Positions 1-5,821 of a stretch of 5,821 bases of DNA are shown piece by piece (within the stretch, counting starts at the first letter, position 1; every line of letters begins with the position of its first letter). The DNA is taken from the NCBI GenBank assembly GCA_030590185.1, contig JAUUZB010000320.1, positions 1 through 5,821 on the forward strand, in the 5' to 3' direction. Under the pieces are notes generated by a model, which saw only the letters and a program-made list of their open reading frames with translations, was not told the DNA's origin and did not search any database. This DNA is from Deltaproteobacteria bacterium. GTDB lineage: Bacteria > Myxococcota > XYA12-FULL-58-9 > JAUUZB01. Both the position numbers and the translations under genes were made by a program.

Positions 1-1445
1 AACCCATTCCGCATCACACCTGCCACGCCGCCAGCGCCTTCTACGCCTCTCCCTTCGACGAGGCGCTCGTCTTCACGGTTGATGCTCAGGGTGAAGCGAT
101 CTCCAGCCTGGCCCTCACCGCCAAGGGCACCGAGTTCAACTACATTAATAAAACCTTCGCCCCCAATAGCCTCGGCTATCTGTACCAATTCATCACCAAG
201 TATCTCGGTTTTGCCCAGCACGACGAATACAAGGTCATGGGTCTAGCGCCCTACGGAAAGCCAGACCGCTACCAGGGTTTCTTCGAGACCATGGTGTCCA
301 CTCGTAGCGATGGTACCTTCGACACGAAGCCGGAGCTCATCTTCTACCTCATGTTTCGCGACGCCTTTGCGCCGCACCAAAAGTTCTACCCCTCCGACAT
401 GGTTCGTCACCTCGGTCCGCCGCGCAAAAAGGGCGAGCCGGTGACGCAAGAGCACATGGACATCGCCGCGGCGCTGCAGTCCATCCTCGAAAGCAGCCTG
501 CTCGATACGCTCCAGCGTTTGCGTGACGACACCGGCCAGAAGAAGCTCTGCCTCGCCGGCGGTGTCTCGTTGAACTGCTCCATGAACGGCAAGCTCGTCC
601 GCAGCGGCATGTTCGACGACGTGTGGATTCAACCGGCCGCCCACGACGCCGGCACGTCCCTTGGCGCCGCGCTTTACGGTTACCACAGCGTGCTGCAGCA
701 GCCGCGGGTCGTCGGTAAGACAGGGCGTCAGGTCTACCTCGGACCCGGCCATGGTCCAGAGATGGTCGAGAAGGCCCTCGAGGAATACGCGAGCCAGATC
801 GAGGTCAGCAAACCGAAGAACCTCTTCGAGAAGACAGCCCAGGCCATCGCCGACGGCAAGGTCATCGGTTGGTACCACGGTCGTATGGAGTGGGGCCCCC
901 GCGCCCTCGGCAACCGTAGCATCGTCGCCGATCCGCGCAGCGACGACATGAAGGACATCGTCAATCACGCCGTCAAGATGCGCGAAGGCTTCCGTCCCTT
1001 TGCTCCGTCATGCCTGCTCGAAGATGCCAACGAGTGGTTCGACATGACCGGTCTCAAAGAGAGCCCGTACATGCTGTTCGTCATGCCGGTGCGTGACGAC
1101 AAGCGCGAGCAGATTCCGGCTATCACTCATGTCGATGGCAGCGCTCGGGTGCAGACGGTCGATGAGAAGGATAACCCGCGCTACCACGAGCTCATCAGCG
1201 CCTTCAAAGACATCACCGGCGTGCCGCTAGTGTTGAACACGAGCTTCAACATCAAGGGCGAAGCCATCGTCAACACGCCGCAAGATGCGATCCGCTGCTT
1301 CCTCGGCACCAAGATCGACATGCTCGTGATCAATGAGTACGTCATCGAGAAGAACGACGAGCTCAAGGCACGCGACGCAGCCGATAAGGCGAAGATGAAG
1401 TTGCAGACCGGCCGCGTAGTGGATGGACAGATCGCGGGGATCTAG
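1..1445 (+). CDS. NodU/CmcH/TobZ-type O-carbamoyltransferase, 5'-truncated by window edge
   Basis: This family transfers a carbamoyl group from carbamoyl phosphate, through carbamoyl-AMP, to a hydroxyl of a sugar, antibiotic or lipo-oligosaccharide in the cytoplasm. The frame is open from base 3, giving 480 visible residues. The first in-frame ATG (237) is not the start, because strongly conserved family sequence precedes it. The N-terminal Kae1-like domain shows HHTCHAASAFY (fragment residues 4-14), FTVDAQGE (24-31), YKVMGLAPYG (about 76-85), LCLAGGVSLNCSMN (about 182-195) and PAAHDAGTSLGAAL (about 211-224). The C-terminal domain has GRMEWGPRALGNRSI (about 294-308), FRPFAPS and LNTSFNIKGE (about 411-420). 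The HxxxH pair and the Asp 19 residues later match the spacing I recall for the TobZ metal ligands, which puts about 110 residues off the left edge and full length near 590, normal for the family. The acceptor cannot be read from sequence. The acyl-CoA dehydrogenase follows after 59 bases. Confidence 0.95.
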   Translation, partial: PIPHHTCHAASAFYASPFDEALVFTVDAQGEAISSLALTAKGTEFNYINKTFAPNSLGYLYQFITKYLGFAQHDEYKVMGLAPYGKPDRYQGFFETMVSTRSDGTFDTKPELIFYLMFRDAFAPHQKFYPSDMVRHLGPPRKKGEPVTQEHMDIAAALQSILESSLLDTLQRLRDDTGQKKLCLAGGVSLNCSMNGKLVRSGMFDDVWIQPAAHDAGTSLGAALYGYHSVLQQPRVVGKTGRQVYLGPGHGPEMVEKALEEYASQIEVSKPKNLFEKTAQAIADGKVIGWYHGRMEWGPRALGNRSIVADPRSDDMKDIVNHAVKMREGFRPFAPSCLLEDANEWFDMTGLKESPYMLFVMPVRDDKREQIPAITHVDGSARVQTVDEKDNPRYHELISAFKDITGVPLVLNTSFNIKGEAIVNTPQDAIRCFLGTKIDMLVINEYVIEKNDELKARDAADKAKMKLQTGRVVDGQIAGI

Positions 1446-1504
1446 CAGGGTTCTACCTCTTCGTTCGGTTGTCCCCCGGCCCCTTCTCTGCTAGTCGGCG
1501 CCCC

Positions 1505-3145
1505 ATGACAGCAGCGGTGGACGACTCCAATGCAGCAGATTTTGTCGTCGAGACCCTGCAACGGTTCGCTCAACATCACCTCGATCCCACCGCGATCCTC
1601 GCACGGGAAAACGACTCGACCTATCCAGATGATCTCCTCAGGCTCCTGCTGAGTCCGGAGATCGGCTTGCATCTCGTCTTCCTGCCCGAGCAGCGCGGCG
1701 GGCTCGGTTGCAGTACCTTTGAGTCCTACCGCATCACCGTCGAGATGGCCGGCATGGATTTGAGCTTGGCCACGTCATTCCTCGCCATTGGCCTCGGTCT
1801 CGATCCTCTGCTGGTCGGCGGCACCGAGGAACAAAAGGACACCTGGCTCGGACGATTTGCCGCCGATGGTCTCATCGTCGGATACGGAGTAACTGAAGCC
1901 CAAGCCGGCAGTGAGGTCGGCGCCATCACCACCAATGCCGAACCCGTCCGCGAAGAGGGTGTCCTGGTTGGGTACCGGTTGAACGGGACCAAGCAGTTTA
2001 TCACCAATAGTGGCGTCGCTGATCTGTACACTATTTTGAGTCTCACTCCCGGGGGACCCTCCTTCTTCTTGGTGCCAAATGGCACCCCCGGCCTGTCGTT
2101 TGGGCCGCCGGAAGATAAGCACGGAATTCGCACCTCACGGACCGGTCCGGTCATCCTGGAAGATGTCTTTGTCCCGGTGGCGCAGCTCGTCGGTGGCGCC
2201 GAGGGATTGGGCTTGGCGCAAGCCTCGAAGGTATTTGCCTACACCCGGCTCATGGTTGCCGCTATGGCGGTTGGGGTTGGTAGAGCAGCGCTGAGCCACG
2301 TGGTGGCTTACTCCAAGGAGCGCGTGCAATTCGCGACGCCCCTCGCGGAGAAACAAGGCTACACCCACAAGTTCTTGGTTCCCCACACGGTCCGTCTCGA
2401 TGCGGTCCAGGCGTACATTGAAGATACCTGCCGGAAGCTCGATGCCGGTGATGAAGGTTTGGGGACCGAGGGGGCCGTTGCCAAACTGTATGCCAGTGAG
2501 GTGGCCAACCGACTCGCCGATGACGCTATCCAGGCTCTTGGCGGACATGGGTTCATGCGTGAGCTCCACGTCGAGAGACTCAAACGTGACGTCCGGGTGA
2601 CGACGATCTACGAAGGCACGAGCGAGACGCTTCAGGGGCTCATCAGCCGGGAGCGGTGGCGGGAGTCCCGCCAGAGCAAGTTCCGGAACTACGCCGACCT
2701 CGCCGAGGAGCTCAGCGCGCTCGCTGGCGGCCGACGAGAGCACCCCGCCCACATCGTCGCCCTTGCGGCGCAAGCTCTCACCGCGACCCTGCCGGTTGTG
2801 CTGGCTGCGCGTCTAACCCTGCAACAGCACCTGCGCTTCGAGCTGGCCGAGATGATCACCTACGTGGAAGTGGCAGCGGCTCACGCGCGAGCCGTCGCCG
2901 CGGTGGGCGAGGCGGATGGAGGGGCGCGCCTCGCTAGCGCTCGGCTGTTTGCCCGCGAGGCTGCGGAATTCGTTTTTGACCGAGCCCTACGCTTGGTTGC
3001 CGGAAGCGGTGCCCTGAAGGGCTCGGAGCTCAGAGCCTTTGAGGCGCAGATAGGTCGAGAGAGGCTCCATGACGCGCTCGTCGGTTCGATCGACGACATG
3101 GATTTGGTTGCCAGCTCGATCATTCGTCTCGGGGATGAAACCTGA
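1505..3145 (+). CDS. acyl-CoA dehydrogenase family flavoprotein with C-terminal extension
   Basis: FAD-dependent alpha,beta-dehydrogenation of an acyl thioester is the expected reaction, with electrons passing to an electron-transfer flavoprotein. Counting from the ATG at 1505 (546 aa), the motifs are YGVTEAQAGSEVG (127-139), NGTKQFITNSG (160-170, the middle beta domain), a KERVQF...Q...HK segment (271-289), ALGGHGF (344-350, FAD contact) and IYEGTSETLQ (368-377). Glu370 in that last motif lines up with the MCAD-type catalytic base. Classic MCAD/SCAD enzymes end soon after this motif. Here about 160 more residues follow, Ala/Leu/Arg-rich and probably helical, as in VLCAD/ACAD9-like or long bacterial forms. 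A TTG at 1469 would add 12 residues (MSPGPFSASRRP) that do not look like family sequence, so I prefer the ATG; neither start has a clear Shine-Dalgarno. Substrate chain length is not readable. No electron-transfer flavoprotein gene is in view. Confidence 0.93.
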   Translation: MTAAVDDSNAADFVVETLQRFAQHHLDPTAILARENDSTYPDDLLRLLLSPEIGLHLVFLPEQRGGLGCSTFESYRITVEMAGMDLSLATSFLAIGLGLDPLLVGGTEEQKDTWLGRFAADGLIVGYGVTEAQAGSEVGAITTNAEPVREEGVLVGYRLNGTKQFITNSGVADLYTILSLTPGGPSFFLVPNGTPGLSFGPPEDKHGIRTSRTGPVILEDVFVPVAQLVGGAEGLGLAQASKVFAYTRLMVAAMAVGVGRAALSHVVAYSKERVQFATPLAEKQGYTHKFLVPHTVRLDAVQAYIEDTCRKLDAGDEGLGTEGAVAKLYASEVANRLADDAIQALGGHGFMRELHVERLKRDVRVTTIYEGTSETLQGLISRERWRESRQSKFRNYADLAEELSALAGGRREHPAHIVALAAQALTATLPVVLAARLTLQQHLRFELAEMITYVEVAAAHARAVAAVGEADGGARLASARLFAREAAEFVFDRALRLVAGSGALKGSELRAFEAQIGRERLHDALVGSIDDMDLVASSIIRLGDET

Positions 3146-3182
3146 GACCGGCGACCAGCTTCGTGGGCTTGGCCACTCGAGT

Positions 3183-3197
3183 CACGGCAACGCCGTG
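3183..3197. terminator. candidate hairpin between convergent genes
   Basis: A perfect inverted repeat, CACGGC-AAC-GCCGTG (6-bp stem, 3-nt loop), lies in the 89-base gap between the stop codons of the acyl-CoA dehydrogenase and the acyl-AMP ligase. The position suits a bidirectional terminator. No T-tract follows on either strand, so intrinsic termination is unproven; the stem is short and chance occurrence in GC-rich DNA is possible. An 8-base palindrome, ACTCGAGT (3175-3182), sits directly to its left. Nothing else is evident in this gap. Confidence 0.3.
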
Positions 3198-3234
3198 CCC
3201 AAACGTGCCTACGACGCTGGCGTTGAAGATGTAA

Positions 3235-5001
3235 TCACGTCTCACGCGTCGCCCGCGCCATGCTCCGACGCGAGCGCAACATCTCCCGAAACATTCGCCA
3301 CCCGCCAACCGCTGCGGGTGGGTGCAGGGTACCGTCTCGAAAACGCTTCGCCGCCTCGCCCCGGCGGATTTTTCCACTCGAGGTGCGCGGCAGGGTGCCA
3401 GGTGCGAGCAGGACGACCTGCCATGGAACCAACCCGAGCTGTCCGCTGATGCGTCGGCTGACCCGGTCGCTGAGCAGCGCATCCGGCGGTGGGCTTCGGC
3501 CCCGCTCCACCAGGACCAGCAACTCTTCGCCGTCGGCGCCCTCCGGTACAATCCCAACCGCCGCGTAGCAGCCGATCCGCACGCCATCGACATCGTCGAG
3601 GCACTGCTCGATCTCTTGGGGCGCGTGGTTGCGGCCGCGCAGGATGACCAGGTCCTTGCCGCGACCGAACAGGTAGAGGTCGCCGTCGTGGAGGAACCCA
3701 GTGTCGCCGGTATCGAGCCAACCCGCCGCAGGGAAGGCAGCCGCAGTCACCGCTGGTCGCTGGAAGTATCCGTCCATGACGCTCGGGCCGCGAACCCAAA
3801 CCCGGCCGAGGAGGCCATCGTCGAGGGGCGCGCCTTCGTCATCGGCGATGCGCAAGCCGAAACCAGCGAGGGGCCGACCGAGGTTGACCAAGGTCAGGCC
3901 ATTCTCCCCGTCCCGCGCCGGGCGGGCGATCCCCTCGTCGGTCAAGGCGGCGCGGTCAAAGGCCCGCCACACGAATGGACGGTCGAGGGCGCTGAAGGTC
4001 ACGGCCAGGGTGGCCTCGGCGAGACCATAGACCGGCGTCAGGGCGTCGGGTCGCAATCCGTGTCCGGCGAAGCGCTCGACGAAGCGTTGCAACACGGTCG
4101 GGGTCACGGGCTCGGCGCCGTTCAGCGCCACGCGCCAGCTGCTCAGGTCGACGCCTTCGAGCTCGGCGTCGGTGACGCGATCGGCGCACAGGGCGTAGGC
4201 AAAGTTGGGTGCTGGACTGATCGTGGCGCGGTAGCGCGAGATGGCGCGTAGCCAGATCGCCGGGCGGGCCACGAACGCCTCGGGCGGGATCAGGGTTAGA
4301 TCCCCCTGGTGCGCGACCGCGGCGAGCAAACAACCGACGAGCCCCATGTCGTGGTAGAGCGGCAACCAGCTCACCGCGGAATGGGTGAGCTCCGGACCCT
4401 CCGGGTGGACCGTCGTGATGGCGTCGAGGATGGCGGTGACGTTGGCGAGGACCTGACGGTGGGTGAGGCAGACCGGCTTGGGCTCGACCGTGGTGCCGGA
4501 TGAGAACTGGATGAAGGCGAGATCATCGGCACGGCGCGCCACCAGGGGAAGCGGTCGGCGCTCGACATCGTTTACCGTCAGACAACCGAGCTCCGGCCGC
4601 GCTGCTTCGATACTCGGACCGAGCACCCGGCGAATGCGAGCGTCGGTGAGGACCAGCCGCGCGCCGCAGGCGGTCAGCATGGCCGCGGTTCGGGCGTGGT
4701 ATTCCGCGAGCCGGCCGAGGCGCACCGGCGGGTAGAGCGGAACCGGCACCAGACCGGCCGCGAGCGCTCCGAAGAAGGCGTCGAAAAAACTCGGCGCGGT
4801 CGGTAGGATCAGGGCGACGTGATCGCCGGGCGCCAGGCCGAGGTCGACCAAGCCACCGGCGAAGGCTGAGGCGCGCTGGTGGATCTCGGCATATGAAATC
4901 GACTCGGCGCGCTCGTGACGGTCGAGGAAACGAACGGTCCGGGTTGACGCCGCGGCGCGGGCGAGCAGCAGGCTGAGGGTCTCTGGGGCCGGGTTGGTCA
5001 T
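3235..5001 (-). CDS. fatty acyl-AMP ligase (FAAL)-like adenylate-forming enzyme
   Basis: This 588-aa member of the ANL superfamily probably activates a fatty or other carboxylic acid with ATP and passes it to the carrier protein encoded just upstream. Core motifs in order: FSSGTTVEPKPV (166-177, phosphate-binding loop), WLPLYHDMGLVG (212-223, highly typical of FAALs), NGAEPV (294-299), VYGLAEATLAV (324-334), WLDTGD (428-433), GRGKDLVILRGRNHAP (446-461, hinge and start of the C-terminal domain) and RTSSGKIRR (539-547), where Lys544 should be the adenylation lysine. Residues about 336-375, between the YGLAEA and GRPLAG segments, are where FAALs carry the insertion that suppresses CoA use; I cannot confirm it without alignment. 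The phosphate loop is unusual in having Pro after the conserved Lys instead of Gly. The start ATG overlaps the carrier stop as ATGA. A fatty-acyl-CoA ligase or an aryl-acid ligase is the main alternative, less likely given the WLPLYHDMG motif and the adjacent carrier. Confidence 0.9.
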   Translation of the reverse strand: MTNPAPETLSLLLARAAASTRTVRFLDRHERAESISYAEIHQRASAFAGGLVDLGLAPGDHVALILPTAPSFFDAFFGALAAGLVPVPLYPPVRLGRLAEYHARTAAMLTACGARLVLTDARIRRVLGPSIEAARPELGCLTVNDVERRPLPLVARRADDLAFIQFSSGTTVEPKPVCLTHRQVLANVTAILDAITTVHPEGPELTHSAVSWLPLYHDMGLVGCLLAAVAHQGDLTLIPPEAFVARPAIWLRAISRYRATISPAPNFAYALCADRVTDAELEGVDLSSWRVALNGAEPVTPTVLQRFVERFAGHGLRPDALTPVYGLAEATLAVTFSALDRPFVWRAFDRAALTDEGIARPARDGENGLTLVNLGRPLAGFGLRIADDEGAPLDDGLLGRVWVRGPSVMDGYFQRPAVTAAAFPAAGWLDTGDTGFLHDGDLYLFGRGKDLVILRGRNHAPQEIEQCLDDVDGVRIGCYAAVGIVPEGADGEELLVLVERGRSPPPDALLSDRVSRRISGQLGLVPWQVVLLAPGTLPRTSSGKIRRGEAAKRFRDGTLHPPAAVGGWRMFREMLRSRRSMARATRET

Positions 5002-5008
5002 GCCCTCT
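4998..5008 (-). promoter_or_regulatory. ATGA stop/start overlap and close purine run at the ligase start
   Basis: On the minus strand the ligase ATG (5001-4999) shares bases with the carrier TGA (5000-4998). The only Shine-Dalgarno-like run, AGAGGG (5008-5003), is one base from the ATG, too close for normal ribosome placement. Re-initiation by ribosomes ending the carrier gene is therefore the likely way the ligase is translated. This is inferred from sequence layout. Confidence 0.6.
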
Positions 5009-5246
5009 GCGCCACTAGCTGATGCACCAACTGGACCAGGTCACCGATGCTCGCCACGCCCGCGTCGTCACCCGGTTCGAAACAGATCCGAAAGTGATTC
5101 TCGAGCTCCACCACCAAGGTGAGCTGGGCGAGGGAGTCGAGCTGTAGGTCCCGGCCGAGATCCGTGTCGAGCTCCACCGTCCGGTTTACCGACAGTTGAT
5201 CGCGCAGCACTCGGCGCACGCCTTCGAGAACGTCTTGGCGACTCAT
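4998..5246 (-). CDS. acyl carrier protein, free-standing
   Basis: A small acidic carrier of 82 aa whose job is to hold an acyl chain on a 4'-phosphopantetheine arm in the cytoplasm. The attachment site is the DSL motif at residues 37-39 (within LQLDSLAQL), with Ser38 (codon 5135-5133) as the modified residue. The motif is preceded by the usual TDLGRDL loop and followed by the acidic second helix LVVELENHF. Length and motif position match stand-alone ACP/PCP proteins. The start is well supported by a good Shine-Dalgarno. The gene overlaps the methyltransferase stop by 4 bases and the ligase start by 4 bases, so the three are one transcriptional unit and probably act on one substrate. It is unlikely to be the housekeeping fatty-acid ACP: it is not next to fab genes and its sequence around the DSL motif is not AcpP-like. 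No phosphopantetheinyl transferase is in view. Confidence 0.93.
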   Translation of the reverse strand: MSRQDVLEGVRRVLRDQLSVNRTVELDTDLGRDLQLDSLAQLTLVVELENHFRICFEPGDDAGVASIGDLVQLVHQLVAQRA

Positions 5247-5821
5247 GGTTCACTCCCTTGGCCAAAGACTGGGACAAAGCGGTGGCGATCGCCGAGCCGC
5301 GCGTCGTAGTTACAATGGGCGGCCAGCGCCTCTTCTTCGCAGCGAATGCGAACCACGAGCAGGGCCGCGTTGAGCAGCGTGAACGCGACCGCGGTGAGCC
5401 AGGCGCTGTGGATTAACGGCACCGCGATCCCCTCGAGGATGACCGCCAGGTAGTTGGGATGGCGCAGGAATCGGTACGGCCCCCGGGTGACCGCGAGTGC
5501 GCCCGGGACTACGATGACGCGAACGTTCCAGTGTTGGCCCAGGGCTGAGATCGCCCAGTAGCGCAGCCCCTGGGAGGCGAGCGCCACCGCGAGGGCGACG
5601 TAGCCGAGCTCGGGCACGAAGGGTCGGTCGAGGAGGACCACCTCCGCGGCGCAGGCCACGAAGAAGGCGGTGTGCAGCAGCTTCATGACGCGAAAGTGGC
5701 CCTGACCGGATTCGACCCCGCCGTGCTCGAAGGCCCAGTTGGCGTTGCGGCGGCTGATGGCGAGCTCGACGAAGCGCTCGATGATCAGCAGCCCGAGCAA
5801 GACGAGGAAGAAGGTCACCAT
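5243..5821 (-). CDS. ICMT-like integral membrane methyltransferase (isoprenylcysteine carboxyl methyltransferase family)
   Basis: A SAM-dependent methyltransferase in the cytoplasmic membrane, acting on a lipophilic acceptor. The 192 residues show hydrophobic segments at about 3-20, 46-64, 71-92 and 131-158. The family signature is GPYRFLRHPNYLAV (114-127), preceded by LGQHWNVRV (94-102) and followed by RIRCEEEAL (158-166), which together form the SAM and substrate pocket in this family. The size and the MVTFFLVLLG opening resemble Bacillus YpbQ/BpsB, which O-methylates alkylpyrones made by a type III polyketide synthase; Streptomyces SrsB is a similar partner enzyme. Bacteria lack the eukaryotic prenylated CaaX substrate, so a small lipid acceptor is more likely. 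The ATG falls exactly on the last base of the window, so the start looks natural but an upstream extension cannot be excluded. Its stop overlaps the carrier start (ATGA). The operon promoter lies outside the window. Confidence 0.88.
   Translation of the reverse strand: MVTFFLVLLGLLIIERFVELAISRRNANWAFEHGGVESGQGHFRVMKLLHTAFFVACAAEVVLLDRPFVPELGYVALAVALASQGLRYWAISALGQHWNVRVIVVPGALAVTRGPYRFLRHPNYLAVILEGIAVPLIHSAWLTAVAFTLLNAALLVVRIRCEEEALAAHCNYDARLGDRHRFVPVFGQGSEP
5253..5259 (-). promoter_or_regulatory. ribosome binding site for the acyl carrier protein
   Basis: Minus-strand AAGGGAG ends 6 bases before the carrier ATG (5246-5244), which is good Shine-Dalgarno spacing. It lies inside the last codons of the methyltransferase gene, whose TGA (5245-5243) overlaps the carrier ATG as ATGA. 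The carrier thus has both its own ribosome site and coupling to upstream translation. It is the clearest ribosome site in the window and fits the need for abundant carrier protein. Confidence 0.7.

Noticed and set aside
237..239. ATG at 237 as the true start of the carbamoyltransferase
   Set aside because: The same frame is open back to base 3 and encodes conserved family sequence, including the HxxxH metal motif, so the real start is upstream of the window.
243..968. 241-codon open frame on the minus strand opposite the carbamoyltransferase
   Set aside because: The plus-strand frame carries continuous conserved family motifs across this stretch. The antisense product has no recognisable motif and is the expected by-product of GC-rich codon bias.
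2135..2773. 212-codon open frame on the minus strand inside the acyl-CoA dehydrogenase gene
   Set aside because: It lies opposite the FAD-binding and catalytic region of a clear acyl-CoA dehydrogenase, and its product is low-information and unrecognisable.
3069..3449. 126-codon plus-strand frame spanning the convergent junction
   Set aside because: It overlaps the end of the dehydrogenase in another frame and runs antisense into the ligase. It has no motif and no plausible ribosome site.
3120..3593. 157-codon minus-strand frame that would extend the ligase end across the junction
   Set aside because: It is out of frame with the ligase, whose own C-terminal SSGK motif reads in the other frame. 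The Arg/Cys/Gly-rich product is a shadow.
3322..4251. 309-codon open frame on the plus strand opposite the acyl-AMP ligase
   Set aside because: It is rich in Gly, Ala, Val, Gln and Arg with no domain pattern, and is fully antisense to the motif-bearing C-terminal half of the ligase. It is the longest shadow frame but still a shadow.
1..5821. Search for tRNA, rRNA, CRISPR repeats, IS ends or long direct repeats
   Set aside because: Reading both strands gave no cloverleaf-like stretch, repeat-spacer pattern, transposase motif or paired terminal repeat. The window is almost fully coding.

Overview
The window is GC-rich bacterial DNA in two convergent halves. The protein set, codon use and general look would fit a GC-rich deltaproteobacterial, myxococcal or similar environmental lineage. 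That is an impression only: there is no rRNA, tRNA or other marker here to fix the taxon. I see no mobile element, CRISPR array, structural RNA or integration site.

Left half, plus strand (1-3145). The window opens inside a NodU/CmcH/TobZ-type O-carbamoyltransferase. About 110 N-terminal residues lie off the left edge, but both domains and the metal-ligand motifs are present. After a 59-base gap comes a complete acyl-CoA dehydrogenase of 546 residues. It carries the catalytic glutamate and a helical C-terminal extension of about 160 residues that short-chain and medium-chain family members lack. The same strand and short gap allow co-transcription, but the two have no obvious shared pathway.

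Junction (3146-3234). These 89 non-coding bases separate the two convergent stop codons. They contain one perfect 6-bp stem with a 3-nt loop, a weak candidate for a shared terminator.

Right half, minus strand (5821-3235). Three genes form a tight operon, read right to left: an ICMT-like integral membrane methyltransferase, a free-standing acyl carrier protein, and a fatty acyl-AMP ligase (FAAL)-like adenylating enzyme. Both junctions are 4-base ATGA stop/start overlaps, so translation is probably coupled. The ligase would activate a fatty acid as its acyl-AMP and load it onto the phosphopantetheine arm of the carrier. The methyltransferase would modify a lipophilic product at the membrane. 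ICMT-like enzymes of this size are known partners of type III polyketide synthases (YpbQ/BpsB in Bacillus, SrsB in Streptomyces). The operon may therefore be the downstream end of an alkylpyrone, alkylresorcinol or other lipid/polyketide pathway, with the condensing enzyme beyond the right edge. This last point is inference.
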